This document shows, piece by piece, positions 42,624-51,872 of a stretch of DNA of 64,000 bases. Each line of letters begins with the position of its first letter. Positions within the stretch are counted from its first letter, which is position 1. The stretch is taken from assembly GCA_963823675.1 (NCBI GenBank), contig CAWGMT010000013.1, positions 372,001 to 436,000 of the forward strand, read 5' to 3'. The notes below the pieces were generated by a model, which was not told the origin of the DNA, ran no database searches, and saw only the letters and a program-made list of their open reading frames with translations. A program made the position numbers and the translations under genes. The stretch comes from CAWGMT01 sp963823675 (GTDB taxonomy: Bacteria; Planctomycetota; Planctomycetia; Isosphaerales; Isosphaeraceae).

Positions 42624-44729
42624 ATGATGGTCCTGGGCGAGGGAATTTCGACGGGTCGGCGTTCGTTGGAGGAAGTGCACGGGTCGGTGCCGGTTCCCGA
42701 TGCCAGCGGAGCGGGTCAGAGGCTGCGGCGTCTGTTCGCGTTCCTGGGACCGGCGTATCTCGTGAGCGTCGGCTACATGGACCCGGGGAACTGGGCGACG
42801 GATCTGGCCGGTGGCGCTCAGTTCGGCTATGCGCTCATCTGGGTCCTGTTGATGTCCAACGTGATGGCCATCCTGCTGCAAACGCTGGCGGCTCGGCTCG
42901 GCGTCGTTACGGGGCACGACCTGGCGCAGGCCTGTCGGGTCGAGTATTCGCGTGCCGTGAACGGAACGCTCTGGGTCCTGGCGGAAGTCGCCATTGCGGC
43001 GACCGATCTCGCCGAGATCCTGGGGACGATCATCGCGCTCAAGCTGCTTTTTGGCATGCCGCTCCTCTGGGGCTGCCTGATCACCGCGTTCGACACCTTC
43101 GTGCTGCTCTATTTGCAGCGCTGGGGGATGCGGCAGGTGGAAGCCGTCATCCTGGCCCTGGTGGCAACTATCGGCGCTTGCTTTCTGATCCAGATTTTTC
43201 TGGCCAGGCCGGACGCGGCGGGAGTCATTGCCGGGCTGAGGCCGAGCTTGCCGGCGGGATCCCTTTACGTGGCGATCGGGATCCTCGGTGCGACGGTGAT
43301 GCCGCACAATCTGTACTTGCACTCGGCGCTGGTGCAGACGCGCCGGATTGGCGGTGATGCGCGGAGCAAGGGATCCGCTTGCCGTTATTACCTGCTGGAC
43401 TCGGCGATTGCGCTCAATGCGGCGTTCTTCGTCAACGCCGCCATTCTGGTTCTGAGTGCGGCGGTATTCCACCGCGCCGGCAGGGAAGTGGCCAGCATCG
43501 AGGAAGCCTACAAGCTGCTCCCGGCCTTCCTGGGAGCGGGCGCGCCGATCTTGTTCGCGATCGCCTTGTTGTGTGCGGGCCAGAGTTCGACGCTCACCGG
43601 CACTCTGGCCGGGCAGATTGTCATGGAGGGCCATCTCCATCTGCGGCTGGCTCCGTGGCTGCGGCGGCTCGTCACGCGCTTGATCGCCTTGATTCCGGCG
43701 GTCGCGGTCATCACGGTGGCCGGCGAGCGATCGACGCAGCAGCTCCTCATACTCAGCCAGGTGGTTCTCAGCCTTCAGCTCTCGTTCGCGGTCATCCCGC
43801 TGATCCACTTCACCTCGAACCGCCTCAACATGGGACGATTTGCGACTCCCTGGTGGGGGCAGATCCTGGCGTGGACGACGGCCTGTATCATCGTCGCACT
43901 CAACGGCAAGCTCGTCATGGACCAGGTGAGCGAGTGGGTGGGCTGGGCGGGCGAGTCTGGCCTGCGGCTCGGACCGATTCCGCTGACCTGGATCGTGGCG
44001 GGATCATCTTACGGCATCACACTCGGGGCGGCCGGGCTTCTGTTCTGGGTGACGATCAAGCCCTGGGTACGGAGCTCGCCTCCGTGGCTCCCCAAGCCGA
44101 GCGTGAAGCTCGACTGGGTGAAGGCGCTTCGGCCCCGCCCCCTGGCACGGATCGGCGTGGCGCTCGAGCACGATCGGGCCGACGCCGAGATTCTCAATCG
44201 GGCGTTGAGCCTGGCCCAATCGCAAATCGTGCCCAGCGAGCTGGTCTTGCTGCACGTCGTGGATACGGCGATGACCCGCGTTCTGGGCGCCGAAACGGCC
44301 GATCGCGAGTCCGAAGCCGATGAGCGCTATCTCGCGGACCTGGTCAGCGCGTTGCGCGATCGGGGATACCGTGCGCGCTCGGTCCTGCTCCATGGTCCCG
44401 ATCCGGCCGGCGAGCTGGTTGGCCATCTTCGACGCGACCCGGTCGACCTGCTGGTCGCCGGCTCGCACGGTCATGGAATCGTCCGTGACCTGCTCTTGGG
44501 TCAGACCGTCGATCGAGTACGCCACAGTCTGGACGTTCCCATGCTGATTGCCAGGCCCGACCGTAATGTGCCGCTCCCCGGCGTCGAACGCCAGTCAGAG
44601 ACTCAGCCCCCTGCCGATCACAAACGCCCCGCCAAGGCCGACTACGCCTCCGCCACTGTACATTCGGCTGAAGACGCCGGCCCAGATTTCCCCGAACCGC
44701 CTCTGCGCGGGCGGGAGGGGCCGGAGTGA
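42624..44729 (+). CDS. Nramp-family metal transporter fused to a universal stress domain
   Basis: About 701 residues from ATG 42624 (the start is uncertain because the frame opens at 42504). Residues about 35-470 have ten to eleven membrane helices with the Nramp motifs VGYMDPGNWATD and GATVMPHNLYLHS, which coordinate Mn2+/Fe2+. Residues about 510-670 form a UspA domain: RIGVALEHDRADAEILNRAL, VLLHVVDTA and AGSHGHGIVRDLLLGQTVD (the nucleotide-binding G-x2-G-x9-G pattern). Cytoplasmic USP tails on Nramp proteins may sense ATP or stress. It is a probable proton-coupled Mn/Fe importer. It stands alone, with the RIT element following. Confidence 0.85.
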   Translation: MMVLGEGISTGRRSLEEVHGSVPVPDASGAGQRLRRLFAFLGPAYLVSVGYMDPGNWATDLAGGAQFGYALIWVLLMSNVMAILLQTLAARLGVVTGHDLAQACRVEYSRAVNGTLWVLAEVAIAATDLAEILGTIIALKLLFGMPLLWGCLITAFDTFVLLYLQRWGMRQVEAVILALVATIGACFLIQIFLARPDAAGVIAGLRPSLPAGSLYVAIGILGATVMPHNLYLHSALVQTRRIGGDARSKGSACRYYLLDSAIALNAAFFVNAAILVLSAAVFHRAGREVASIEEAYKLLPAFLGAGAPILFAIALLCAGQSSTLTGTLAGQIVMEGHLHLRLAPWLRRLVTRLIALIPAVAVITVAGERSTQQLLILSQVVLSLQLSFAVIPLIHFTSNRLNMGRFATPWWGQILAWTTACIIVALNGKLVMDQVSEWVGWAGESGLRLGPIPLTWIVAGSSYGITLGAAGLLFWVTIKPWVRSSPPWLPKPSVKLDWVKALRPRPLARIGVALEHDRADAEILNRALSLAQSQIVPSELVLLHVVDTAMTRVLGAETADRESEADERYLADLVSALRDRGYRARSVLLHGPDPAGELVGHLRRDPVDLLVAGSHGHGIVRDLLLGQTVDRVRHSLDVPMLIARPDRNVPLPGVERQSETQPPADHKRPAKADYASATVHSAEDAGPDFPEPPLRGREGPE

Positions 44730-44859
44730 CTCGTCGCATTGGGGTAGCATTGCACATTTCGTTGAAGTTGGATGGACACGAAACGGCTGTGTAACGGCAA
44801 TTGGTACTCACTCAGCTAACAACACGACGCGGAAGTTATGCCGATAGCGGCATAAGTTT

Positions 44860-44886
44860 CATAATGCCGCCTTCCGGATTATGCCG
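44860..44886 (+). repeat. RIT left terminal inverted repeat
   Basis: Begins CATAATGCCG and ends GGATTATGCCG. Its reverse complement matches the right repeat at 24 of 27 positions, differing only in a central four-base block. Related CGGCAT/ATGCCG words extend left to 44837, so sub-terminal recombinase sites may be present. The remaining about 490 bases to the next gene show no coding frame. Confidence 0.8.
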
Positions 44887-45379
44887 ACTGGGGTTCGCAG
44901 GGTGATGCGACATCCGGCGAATCGCGCGGGTCCTTCACGGCCTTGAGATACGGTGCCATTCACGGGATTGTGAGTGATGCAAAGAGCGTCGCGGAACGCT
45001 ATCATTGGGAGGATGGACTGTGCTGGAACTTTGACCATCAATCGGTCACTCCAAGGACGCTCGTGCAGTTGTCCAATGTGTAAAGGGTGAATATCCCCCT
45101 CGCATCAACGGCATCCGAGACGAGGGTTAAGGACTTACGTCAAACTCCCAATGTAAAGCGTGGACTAGAGTCGAGAGTTAGCGCCCGTGCTCGGTCCCGA
45201 GAGGGAGACGGAACGAGATGAGCCACTTTTCTGGGACAAAGCCCGCGATTCCCCACGACCGGACACACGATTTGGGCTGAGTACTTTCTCTTTACACTTT
45301 TCCACGATGGGCGCAATCGAAGCTTAACCCGACTTTCTGTTCCGGTGATTGTCGGACCCCAACTTGAGAAGGACGTCTC

Positions 45380-45676
45380 ATGCAAGGCGGTCGTTTCACG
45401 GTGTCCCCGTTGTTCTTCTGGGAGTGGTGGCCCTTCTCCGACCGGAGAATCCGCTACGCCGTCGCGGTGGTGTTGCTGCTATGGGCAGGCGGCTTGGCGG
45501 TAGGGATCAGGCTGGACGTGTTCGGCCCGGACCGCAACCGGGGGGTGATCGCGCGGCAGGCGGACGAGCCGCAGCGCCGGGACTACCGCGCCCCGATGGT
45601 CATCGGGGCGCTCGGTTTCGTCATCTTGACCTTCGCCTGGCGGTCGAAGGCCGAGGCGCTGGGCTATCAGGACTAG
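45380..45676 (+). CDS. Small two-helix membrane protein, RIT passenger
   Basis: A 98-residue protein: FFWEWWPFSDRR then a helix YAVAVVLLLWAGGLAVGIRL, a short basic loop (DEPQRRDYRAP) and a second helix VIGALGFVILTFAW. GAGAAGGAC lies upstream of the ATG. The family is not recognised. It is opposite in direction to the recombinases and inside the RIT repeats, so it may travel with the element. Confidence 0.6.
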   Translation: MQGGRFTVSPLFFWEWWPFSDRRIRYAVAVVLLLWAGGLAVGIRLDVFGPDRNRGVIARQADEPQRRDYRAPMVIGALGFVILTFAWRSKAEALGYQD

Positions 45677-45847
45677 AGTCTCGCGGCTGTCCGCATGGCC
45701 GAGTGGAAAGCCCCGACTATAAACGAGGCTTTACAGGCGGGTGCGTTCTTTTAGGCAGAAGGCGGACCTCTGAACCGACGGTCACCACCAACCGTTGGAT
45801 TTTGTCTGGTTGCTATCGCAAGACCTTCACAGCCTGACGCGGCATAA

Positions 45848-46846
45848 TCAGAGACCCTCCAGGAAGGCCAACAGCTCGTCGTCAGGCCGGAACCGGCCCG
45901 GCGGCATATCCAACGGCGTCACCTTGGCGAGTGCCTCTTCCTTCTGCCGAAGATCGGCATGGAGATAGATCTGGGTCGTCTCCACGGACTCGTGACCCAG
46001 CCACAGCGCGATGACCGAGCGATCGATGCCGTGTCGAAGCAGTTGCATGGCCGCGGTATGGCGGAGCACATGCGGCGTCACGCGCTTTCGCTTCAGCGAT
46101 GGGCAGCGCTCTTCGGCGTTTCGCTGGTGGCGGGCGACCAGTCGCTCGACGGCATCCCGGCTTAGCGGCCCGCCGCGAATGCTCGGGAATGCCGGCGTCG
46201 GCGCCTCAGCGGGACACTCTCGGAACCATTCCGCCAGGACTGCGACCACTTCCTGGCGGAGCGGTGTGCAGCGTTCCTTCCTGCCTTTGCCCTCGCAGCG
46301 CAGGTGCGCACCTGTGCCGAGGACAACATCGTCGCGCCGCAAGCCAATGAGTTCGGACACTCTCAGCCCCGTCTGGATCGCCACCAACAACACGGCTCGG
46401 TCCCGGCGGCCGATCCAGGTCGCCCGGTCCGGCGCGGCCAATCGCGCGTCGATCTCCTCCGGTTTGAGGTGCTCGATCAGTCTCCGCTCGTATCGCTTGC
46501 TGGGAATGGCGAGGACGCGGCGACACTGGTCGGCGCGCGTCGGCTCCTGGAACGAGACGTACTGGAAAAAGGAATGGATCGCCGCTAGGCGTGTGTTGCG
46601 ACTCCCGGCGGCGACTCCGCGTTCTTTCTCAAGGTGATCGAGGAACTCGCCGACAAAGGGGGCGTCCAACTCCTCAAGTGACAGTTTTGAAGGTACCTTC
46701 CCCAATCGCTGGGCGGCGAACCGCAGAAGCAGGCGAAAGGTGTCGCGATATCCGGCGACGGTGTGAGGACTGGCCTTGCACTGCCGCAGTAGGCGGTCGG
46801 TGAAAAACGCCTGGACAAGACCTGAGAAATTTGTGCTCGCCTTCAT
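45848..46846 (-). CDS. RIT tyrosine recombinase C
   Basis: A 332-residue integrase. It has an N-terminal core-binding domain (FFTDRLLRQCKASPHTVAGY) and a catalytic domain with TGLRVSELIGLRRDDV (Arg I), HVLRHTAAMQLLRHG (His-x-x-Arg), LGHESVETTQIYLHADL (His/Tyr nucleophile). Its ATG overlaps the RitB stop. It is the third gene of the trio and works with the other two at the element ends. Confidence 0.9.
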   Translation of the reverse strand: MKASTNFSGLVQAFFTDRLLRQCKASPHTVAGYRDTFRLLLRFAAQRLGKVPSKLSLEELDAPFVGEFLDHLEKERGVAAGSRNTRLAAIHSFFQYVSFQEPTRADQCRRVLAIPSKRYERRLIEHLKPEEIDARLAAPDRATWIGRRDRAVLLVAIQTGLRVSELIGLRRDDVVLGTGAHLRCEGKGRKERCTPLRQEVVAVLAEWFRECPAEAPTPAFPSIRGGPLSRDAVERLVARHQRNAEERCPSLKRKRVTPHVLRHTAAMQLLRHGIDRSVIALWLGHESVETTQIYLHADLRQKEEALAKVTPLDMPPGRFRPDDELLAFLEGL

Positions 46847-47788
46847 GTCTTGGGCTCCACCGGGCTTTCCAGCCTGCGTGCCGCCAGTTCCAGCAGCTCC
46901 GGGACAGCCTCGATATACCAGTACGTCACGTGCACATGCACGTGTCCCAGGTAAGTGGTCAGTTTCGGCATCTCTCGCTCAACATCGATACCTGCCCGAT
47001 ACCACCCGAGCAGGGTACGGACCGCAAATCGATGGCGCATGTCGTGCAGCCTCGGACCGTGGCCGTGGCGGCAGTTTGTCGTCGCCGCGCACAGCCCGAG
47101 CTGACGCGAGACCTTGGCGAAGTTATGACGAGCGGCCCCCCCTTTCACACATTCGCCCTGTTCGGAGAGGAAGAAGGCCGAGGTCGCAGGCCGGTGTACA
47201 ACTCGATCTCTTCGACTAGCATAATTGGCGAGTACCTGTCGTGTAGTTTCATGCACCATCACCAATCGCGACTTGCCGAACTTCGCCCGCCGAATCTGCA
47301 AGATTCCTTGTTGCAGGTCCACGTCTTTCCGGTCGAGGGCGAGCGCTTCGCTAACGCGCAAGCCGGTGACCGCGAGTAATCCGAAAACGGTCGAGAACGT
47401 GTGACCTTTCAGCCCCTCAGTGGATGGGAGTCGGCTTGCCGCGTCGAACGAGTCTTTCGATTTCCGCGTCACTGTAGATGTAGGGCCGCTTGCGGCGATA
47501 GTGTCCGGGAAGGAGGCCGGCGGGCGGCACTTGCGTGTGCTGGTCCGAAGCGCTCAGCCAGACGGCGAAACGCCGCAACACACTCAGGCGCCAAGCCCAG
47601 GTTGCCGGCTGGGCACCGAACGGCTGCTGTGCCCATCGGAGTGCCAGGTCTGTAGTAACATGGGCAGCCCCCTCCCGTTCGGCAAAGGTCACGAAACTTC
47701 GGAGCAGACGGACGACCCCTTCCAGTTTGTAACCCAACGCGCCGCGGAGTTGGAGGTATTGCTCGACGGCCTCGCGCAGCTTGTTCAT
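46843..47788 (-). CDS. RIT tyrosine recombinase B (frame break near 47440)
   Basis: The N-terminal part from ATG 47788 (MNKLREAVEQYLQLRGALGY) reads to IYSDAEIERLVRR. The frame changes near 47440 and continues ASRLPSTEGLKGHTFSTVFG, TGLRVSEALALDRKDV (Arg I), LHDMRHRFAVRTLLGWY (His-x-x-Arg), LGHVHVHVTYWYIEAVP (Tyr). Merged length is about 313 residues. It overlaps RitA and RitC by about four bases each. The break looks like a single-base error. Confidence 0.85.
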
Positions 47789-49065
47789 GGCACGGCCTCC
47801 TTGGTGGGCCAGGGAAGGGCGAGCGAACGGAGCCCCTGGATATCGGCTTTCGCGTAGATCGCCGTGGTATGCACCGCACGGTGGCGGAGGACCTCGCCGA
47901 TCTCGTCAAGCGACGCCCCGGACCGCAGCATCCCGGTTGCCAGGGAGTGTCGCAGGACGTGCGCGCCCTTGAAGTGCGGATGCAGCCCAACCCGGTTGAT
48001 CGCTCGGCGGACAATCGAACTTAGGGAAGTCGAGTGGGCAAACTCCCTGTAAGGCGCTTTGGACAGAACGAAGAGACGGCGTGTCGCGCAGTGCGGGCGA
48101 TGGTGCCGGACGTAGTTGGCTATGGCTAGGCCGACGTCAGCAGGCAGAGGAAGGCGATGGTGCTGGCCTCCCTTGCCCCGCACCTTCAGCTCGCCGACTC
48201 TCCAATCGACATCATCAAGTTCCAGGGCGATCACCTCACCTGCTCTCAATCCCAGTCGGGCGAGCAGGAGGAGGATAGCGCGATTGCGGAGGGCGGCTGG
48301 GCTGTCCTGCTCGTAAGCATGGACAACCTGCTCGACCTCTTCAGGGGTGCGGTACTTTGGAAGTTCGGCGAGCCGCCAATCCGGCACGCTCGGAACAGAC
48401 CCAGCAAGATCGCTCTCCGTCTGCCCGCTCAGGAAGAGGAATCGAAAGAAAGAGCGCAGTGCGGTCACCATCATCTTGGCCATAGCGGGGCTGCCCGAGT
48501 GAGCGTGTCGCAAGAGGAATCGCGAGATGTCGTCGGGCGCCAAGTCTCGGACACAGATCGGTGCGTCCCCAAAGCGTTCGACGATGAAACGCCGGGCGAA
48601 TTGCCAGTGATGGGCGATCGTTATCGGGGAAAGACCGCGTTCTTTCTTGAGGTAGTTCTCATACTGCTGGCCGAGCGTCGCCAATGGGGACTCGTCGATC
48701 ACCGGTTCTGGAGATCGAACTACGCCGTTCACACGCAAGTGGTCCAGGAAGTCGCGAGCAGTCTGTGGATCACCATACCCGAGGTGTCCATTGTCTCGTT
48801 GTTCTTCAAGAAAGTTGTTGACGACAGCATCCTGCAAATCGACGAGAGCCAGGCCTCGTCGTACGAGCCACCGATCGAAGACGTACAGAAACCGCAACCG
48901 CTTTTGCACAGTTTCTCTGGCATAACCCAATTGGGAAAGAGAAGCGACAAACGAGTCCAAGTGCGGGCCAAGTAAGCCTCCACTTCGTCGTTCGATGGCG
49001 GCACGGGCCCGAAGGAAGTTCTCAAGCATTACTGGCTCCTTGATGGCTAACTGGGTGCTCACCAA
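47785..49065 (-). CDS. RIT tyrosine recombinase A
   Basis: A 426-residue protein. After a 120-residue N-terminal extension (typical RitA) comes a core-binding domain (YENYLKKERGLSPITIAHHW) and a catalytic domain with LGLRAGEVIALELDDVDW (Arg I), GAHVLRHSLATGMLRSG (His-x-x-Arg), LRHRAVHTTAIYAKAD (His, Tyr). It is the first gene of the trio; the right inverted repeat lies 85 bases upstream of its start. Confidence 0.9.
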   Translation of the reverse strand: MVSTQLAIKEPVMLENFLRARAAIERRSGGLLGPHLDSFVASLSQLGYARETVQKRLRFLYVFDRWLVRRGLALVDLQDAVVNNFLEEQRDNGHLGYGDPQTARDFLDHLRVNGVVRSPEPVIDESPLATLGQQYENYLKKERGLSPITIAHHWQFARRFIVERFGDAPICVRDLAPDDISRFLLRHAHSGSPAMAKMMVTALRSFFRFLFLSGQTESDLAGSVPSVPDWRLAELPKYRTPEEVEQVVHAYEQDSPAALRNRAILLLLARLGLRAGEVIALELDDVDWRVGELKVRGKGGQHHRLPLPADVGLAIANYVRHHRPHCATRRLFVLSKAPYREFAHSTSLSSIVRRAINRVGLHPHFKGAHVLRHSLATGMLRSGASLDEIGEVLRHRAVHTTAIYAKADIQGLRSLALPWPTKEAVP

Positions 49066-49149
49066 GGAAAGGACATCCAGATAATGCCGTCTCGCCTACA
49101 CGAAAGGACAAGCTAAATGCTCGCGAGAAACCAGGAGACGGAGCTCAGG

Positions 49150-49176
49150 CGGCATAATCCGGCATTCGGCATTATG
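49150..49176 (-). repeat. RIT right terminal inverted repeat
   Basis: Begins CGGCATAATCCGG and ends CGGCATTATG. It is the inverse of the left repeat except at three central positions. It ends 39 bases before the DUF4058 gene start. Confidence 0.8.
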
Positions 49177-49215
49177 GCATAAATCGTGGTACAATAATTC
49201 CAAACGGAGGATCCC

Positions 49216-49947
49216 ATGCCGCTACGCGATCACTTTCGCCCACCTTTGGATGATGTTCATTCCTGGGACGAACTTCACGGCATGTGGCCAGCTGTGATCG
49301 TCCAGGAGCTGATCGAGGTTCTCCCAGAGCCTTATTTCGCCGCTCCAGGCGTGCATCTTGGGACGCTCTACGAAGTTGACATCGGCACTTACCGCAGGCC
49401 CGTGGCGGAAGCGAATGACTTCGATGTTGCCAAAGGTGGGGTGGCTGTCGCGACTTATGCGCCGCCCCAGCCGACGCTGACACTGGAACCGCAGTTGCCG
49501 AATCAGGATGTTTACGAAGTCCGCATCTACGACAGCCGGCGCAACCGGCACTTGGTGGCGGCGATCGAAATCGTCAGTCCCTCGAACAAGGACCGCCCGG
49601 AAAACCGCGCAACGTTCGTTGCCAAAGCGGCCACGCTGCTCAAGAACAACATCTGCGTATCGATCGTCGATGTCGTGAGTACGTACGATTTCAATCTGTA
49701 TGCGGAGCTGATGAACTTTCTCCATGGCGTTGATCCCGCCCTGGGCAGCGAACCGCCGCCCTTGTACGCCGCGACGCTTCGCATGCGCTACGAAGATCGC
49801 CGCCGCATGATGGATAATTGGTATCATCCGCTCGCCATCGGCCAACCTCTGCCGACGCTGCCTATCTGGCTCAAGGAAACCTGGGCCATCTCGCTCGATT
49901 TGGAATCGAGCTACGAAGCGAGTTGCCGCACCCTCAGGATCAGGTAA
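49216..49947 (+). CDS. DUF4058-family protein
   Basis: A 243-residue protein. MPLRDHFRPPLDDVHSWDEL, VRIYDSRRNRHLVAAIEIVS then PSNKDRPENR, and SIVDVVSTYDFNLYAELMNF are hallmarks of DUF4058, a restriction-endonuclease-like fold expanded in planctomycetes and cyanobacteria. E in IEIVSPSNK could be catalytic. The function is unknown. GGAGG precedes the ATG. Its promoter region abuts the RIT right end, so the element may have changed its regulation. Confidence 0.8.
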   Translation: MPLRDHFRPPLDDVHSWDELHGMWPAVIVQELIEVLPEPYFAAPGVHLGTLYEVDIGTYRRPVAEANDFDVAKGGVAVATYAPPQPTLTLEPQLPNQDVYEVRIYDSRRNRHLVAAIEIVSPSNKDRPENRATFVAKAATLLKNNICVSIVDVVSTYDFNLYAELMNFLHGVDPALGSEPPPLYAATLRMRYEDRRRMMDNWYHPLAIGQPLPTLPIWLKETWAISLDLESSYEASCRTLRIR

Positions 49948-49965
49948 CGTGCGCGAACTTCACCA

Positions 49966-50058
49966 GGGACGGCAGCGCGGACGCAGCGAGTTACCGCGCC
50001 AGGCGACGATCGCGGGACGGAAGCGCGGACGCAGCTAGTCACCGCGCCAGCCGACCAA
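49966..50058. repeat. Two tandem copies of a 48-bp repeat
   Basis: Starting GGGACGGCAGCGCGGACGCA at 49966 and GGGACGGAAGCGCGGACGCA at 50014, with GTTACCGCGCCAG and GTCACCGCGCCAG in the second half. It lies in the gap after the DUF4058 gene. Apart from this repeat and the dyad at 50341 the 49948-50414 gap shows no gene. Confidence 0.65.
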
Positions 50059-50340
50059 TCGGGTGGCCGAATACACCCTAGGACGTGGTACACAAACCCA
50101 TCGGGGCCACCCTCGCTGCTCTTGGCATGGCCTCCGCTCATAATCATGCGACCGATCAACGTCAATACTAGCTGCGTCCCGGTTTCCGTCTCCAAGGATT
50201 AGTTGACTATCAAGTGCGCCGACTTTCTTAGCTCAAAACCCGGCGAAAAAAGTGCCAAACGACCTTTTCTTAGCCACACGAGCTTCGCAACCCCTGCACC
50301 AGCTTCAAATCCGATGAAACGACTGTCAATGCGGGCGAAA

Positions 50341-50385
50341 CCGCCCAGAAACCCTTAAAGGATATTCTTACAGCAATCTGGGCGG
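50341..50385 (+). promoter_or_regulatory. 9-bp dyad just upstream of the nuclease-like gene
   Basis: CCGCCCAGA (50341-50349) and TCTGGGCGG (50377-50385) are exact inverses with a 27-base AT-richer loop containing TTAAAGGATATTC. It ends 29 bases before the ATG, so it may be an operator or a leader hairpin. Confidence 0.5.
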
Positions 50386-50414
50386 GACCCTATATTGGGG
50401 CAGGGAGACCCAAA

Positions 50415-51773
50415 ATGCCTTATGATTTTGTTGGCGGTAGCCTCGATGGGACTAAGAATGATGCTGCGACCATTTCAGACGAGGCTATAGAAGCGTCGCG
50501 AGGCTGTGTTGTTCAAGTTCCTCAGAATTCGGAGGTCTACGAATTCTACCGCTTAGAAGATGATGGGAAGCTTCATTTTCTAAAAAGAGTAATGTCAGTA
50601 TTAGATCAAGCATCAAGAATCAGGGAGATAGAAGGCATTCTGCCGATAGCACTACATGGGTTGCTCGATGGGCGTGATGGGGCCGCCAGGCTGGCCGAAC
50701 AACTTCCGAAGGAGTTCACGCTCGAATTGACCTCGACACCTTGTTCCATTGCACAGCAAGCCTGGGCGGCGGTTGGCGTCTTCTATGTAAATCTCCGCCG
50801 CTATCACGAGGCTCTGATGATCTTTGAGGCTTTGTACAACCATATGATCCTATATCAGCAAGTTAAGAAAAAGTGGTGCCATAAGGGAATGCCTCTGATT
50901 TTCATGGCAGATTGCTATAGAAGTATCAACTGTCCAACGGTCTCGCGACGCCACGAGATGCTTGCACTTGTCGAAGATGCTATCCGAGATAAGGGAGTTC
51001 TTACAGTTATCGAAGGCACGTATTTTCGCATGGTATGGAGTGGCGGCCTTTCTCCTACGGAGCACGAGCGCTACGGGAGGCTGGCGTATGATTCGTACAA
51101 GGCGCTCGGGAAGGATGCTCTATTCCCCGAACGCATCCTCCAGGAACTCGACCAGAATTGGATCAATCGTCTGCCCTCTCCAGACGAGGTTGGCATCTTC
51201 GCGATAAACAGAACGTATGTAAGATACTTGATGTCGCGTTTGGGGGAGCCGTCTGGGAGAAGGTTGGAGTTCCTCGCCGACTATCTGCTCTCGTGCATGC
51301 CCGGCTGCCGAACGACTAGACGATCGATCAGTAGGGTTAGCGAGTATGATGTTGTATGCTCAATGGATGGATTCGACGTTGATTTTAGATCAGAGCTGGG
51401 CCGATACTTCGTATGCGAATGCAAGGATATTAAAGATCGTGTGAGCGTACCAATGCTGGCGAAGTTCTGCCGGATACTCGATTCTACGAAGGCACGCTTT
51501 GGGATAATCTTTACCAGACAGGGTATCTCTGGCGAAGGGCGAGCCCGGTTCGCTGAGCTTGAACAAATCAAAATATTCCAAGACAGAGGGATGGTAATTG
51601 TAGTGATCAACGACCGTGATATTGAGAGTGTCGCGAACGGTGAAAACTTCATAAATATTCTGCGTGATAAATACAACGATGTCAGGCTCGACCTCATAAA
51701 GAGCAAGGCTCCCCCGAAGAAGGTTGCCTTGAAGAAGGCTGCCCCGAAGAAGTCTACCTCGAAGAAGAGTTGA
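50415..51773 (+). CDS. Protein with C-terminal PD-(D/E)XK-like domain and Lys-rich tail
   Basis: A 452-residue protein. The first 270 residues are helical and TPR-like (WAAVGVFYVNLRRYHEALMI, FEALYNHMI). Residues about 315-400 contain SEYDVVCSMDGFDVDFRSEL, GRYFVCECKDIKDRVSVPML and ARFGIIFTRQGISGEGRARF: the D...ECK pattern and following helix fit an Mrr/PD-(D/E)XK nuclease. The last 25 residues (KAPPKKVALKKAAPKKS) are a histone H1-like basic tail likely to bind DNA. Codon use and base composition are clearly more AT-rich than the backbone, so it was probably acquired. It may be an orphan restriction or defence effector. Confidence 0.7.
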   Translation: MPYDFVGGSLDGTKNDAATISDEAIEASRGCVVQVPQNSEVYEFYRLEDDGKLHFLKRVMSVLDQASRIREIEGILPIALHGLLDGRDGAARLAEQLPKEFTLELTSTPCSIAQQAWAAVGVFYVNLRRYHEALMIFEALYNHMILYQQVKKKWCHKGMPLIFMADCYRSINCPTVSRRHEMLALVEDAIRDKGVLTVIEGTYFRMVWSGGLSPTEHERYGRLAYDSYKALGKDALFPERILQELDQNWINRLPSPDEVGIFAINRTYVRYLMSRLGEPSGRRLEFLADYLLSCMPGCRTTRRSISRVSEYDVVCSMDGFDVDFRSELGRYFVCECKDIKDRVSVPMLAKFCRILDSTKARFGIIFTRQGISGEGRARFAELEQIKIFQDRGMVIVVINDRDIESVANGENFINILRDKYNDVRLDLIKSKAPPKKVALKKAAPKKSTSKKS

Positions 51774-51872
51774 TGCCCCATTCTGCGACATCTAAGACCA
51801 GCGCACAGTGCCCCCGTCACCCGCGGCCCACGAGCAGGCCCATAGCCTACCGCACCCGGCTGCGGTCGATTG

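Larger units (their letters stand above)
44860..49176 (-). mobile_element. RIT (recombinase-in-trio) element
   Basis: About 4.3 kb bounded by 27-bp inverted repeats (44860-44886 and 49150-49176, 24 of 27 matching). It contains three overlapping tyrosine recombinase genes read on the minus strand, in the RitA-RitB-RitC order and sizes (about 426, 310 and 332 residues) typical of RIT elements. A small membrane protein gene lies between the left repeat and RitC as a passenger. A further CGGCATAAT half-site occurs at about 45840. Confidence 0.85.

Noticed and set aside
42555..43808. 417-residue minus-strand frame
   Set aside because: Antisense to the Nramp transporter; charged low-complexity composition of a shadow frame.
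49966..50058. Two 48-bp repeats as a CRISPR remnant
   Set aside because: Direct tandem without spacers and no cas genes in the window.
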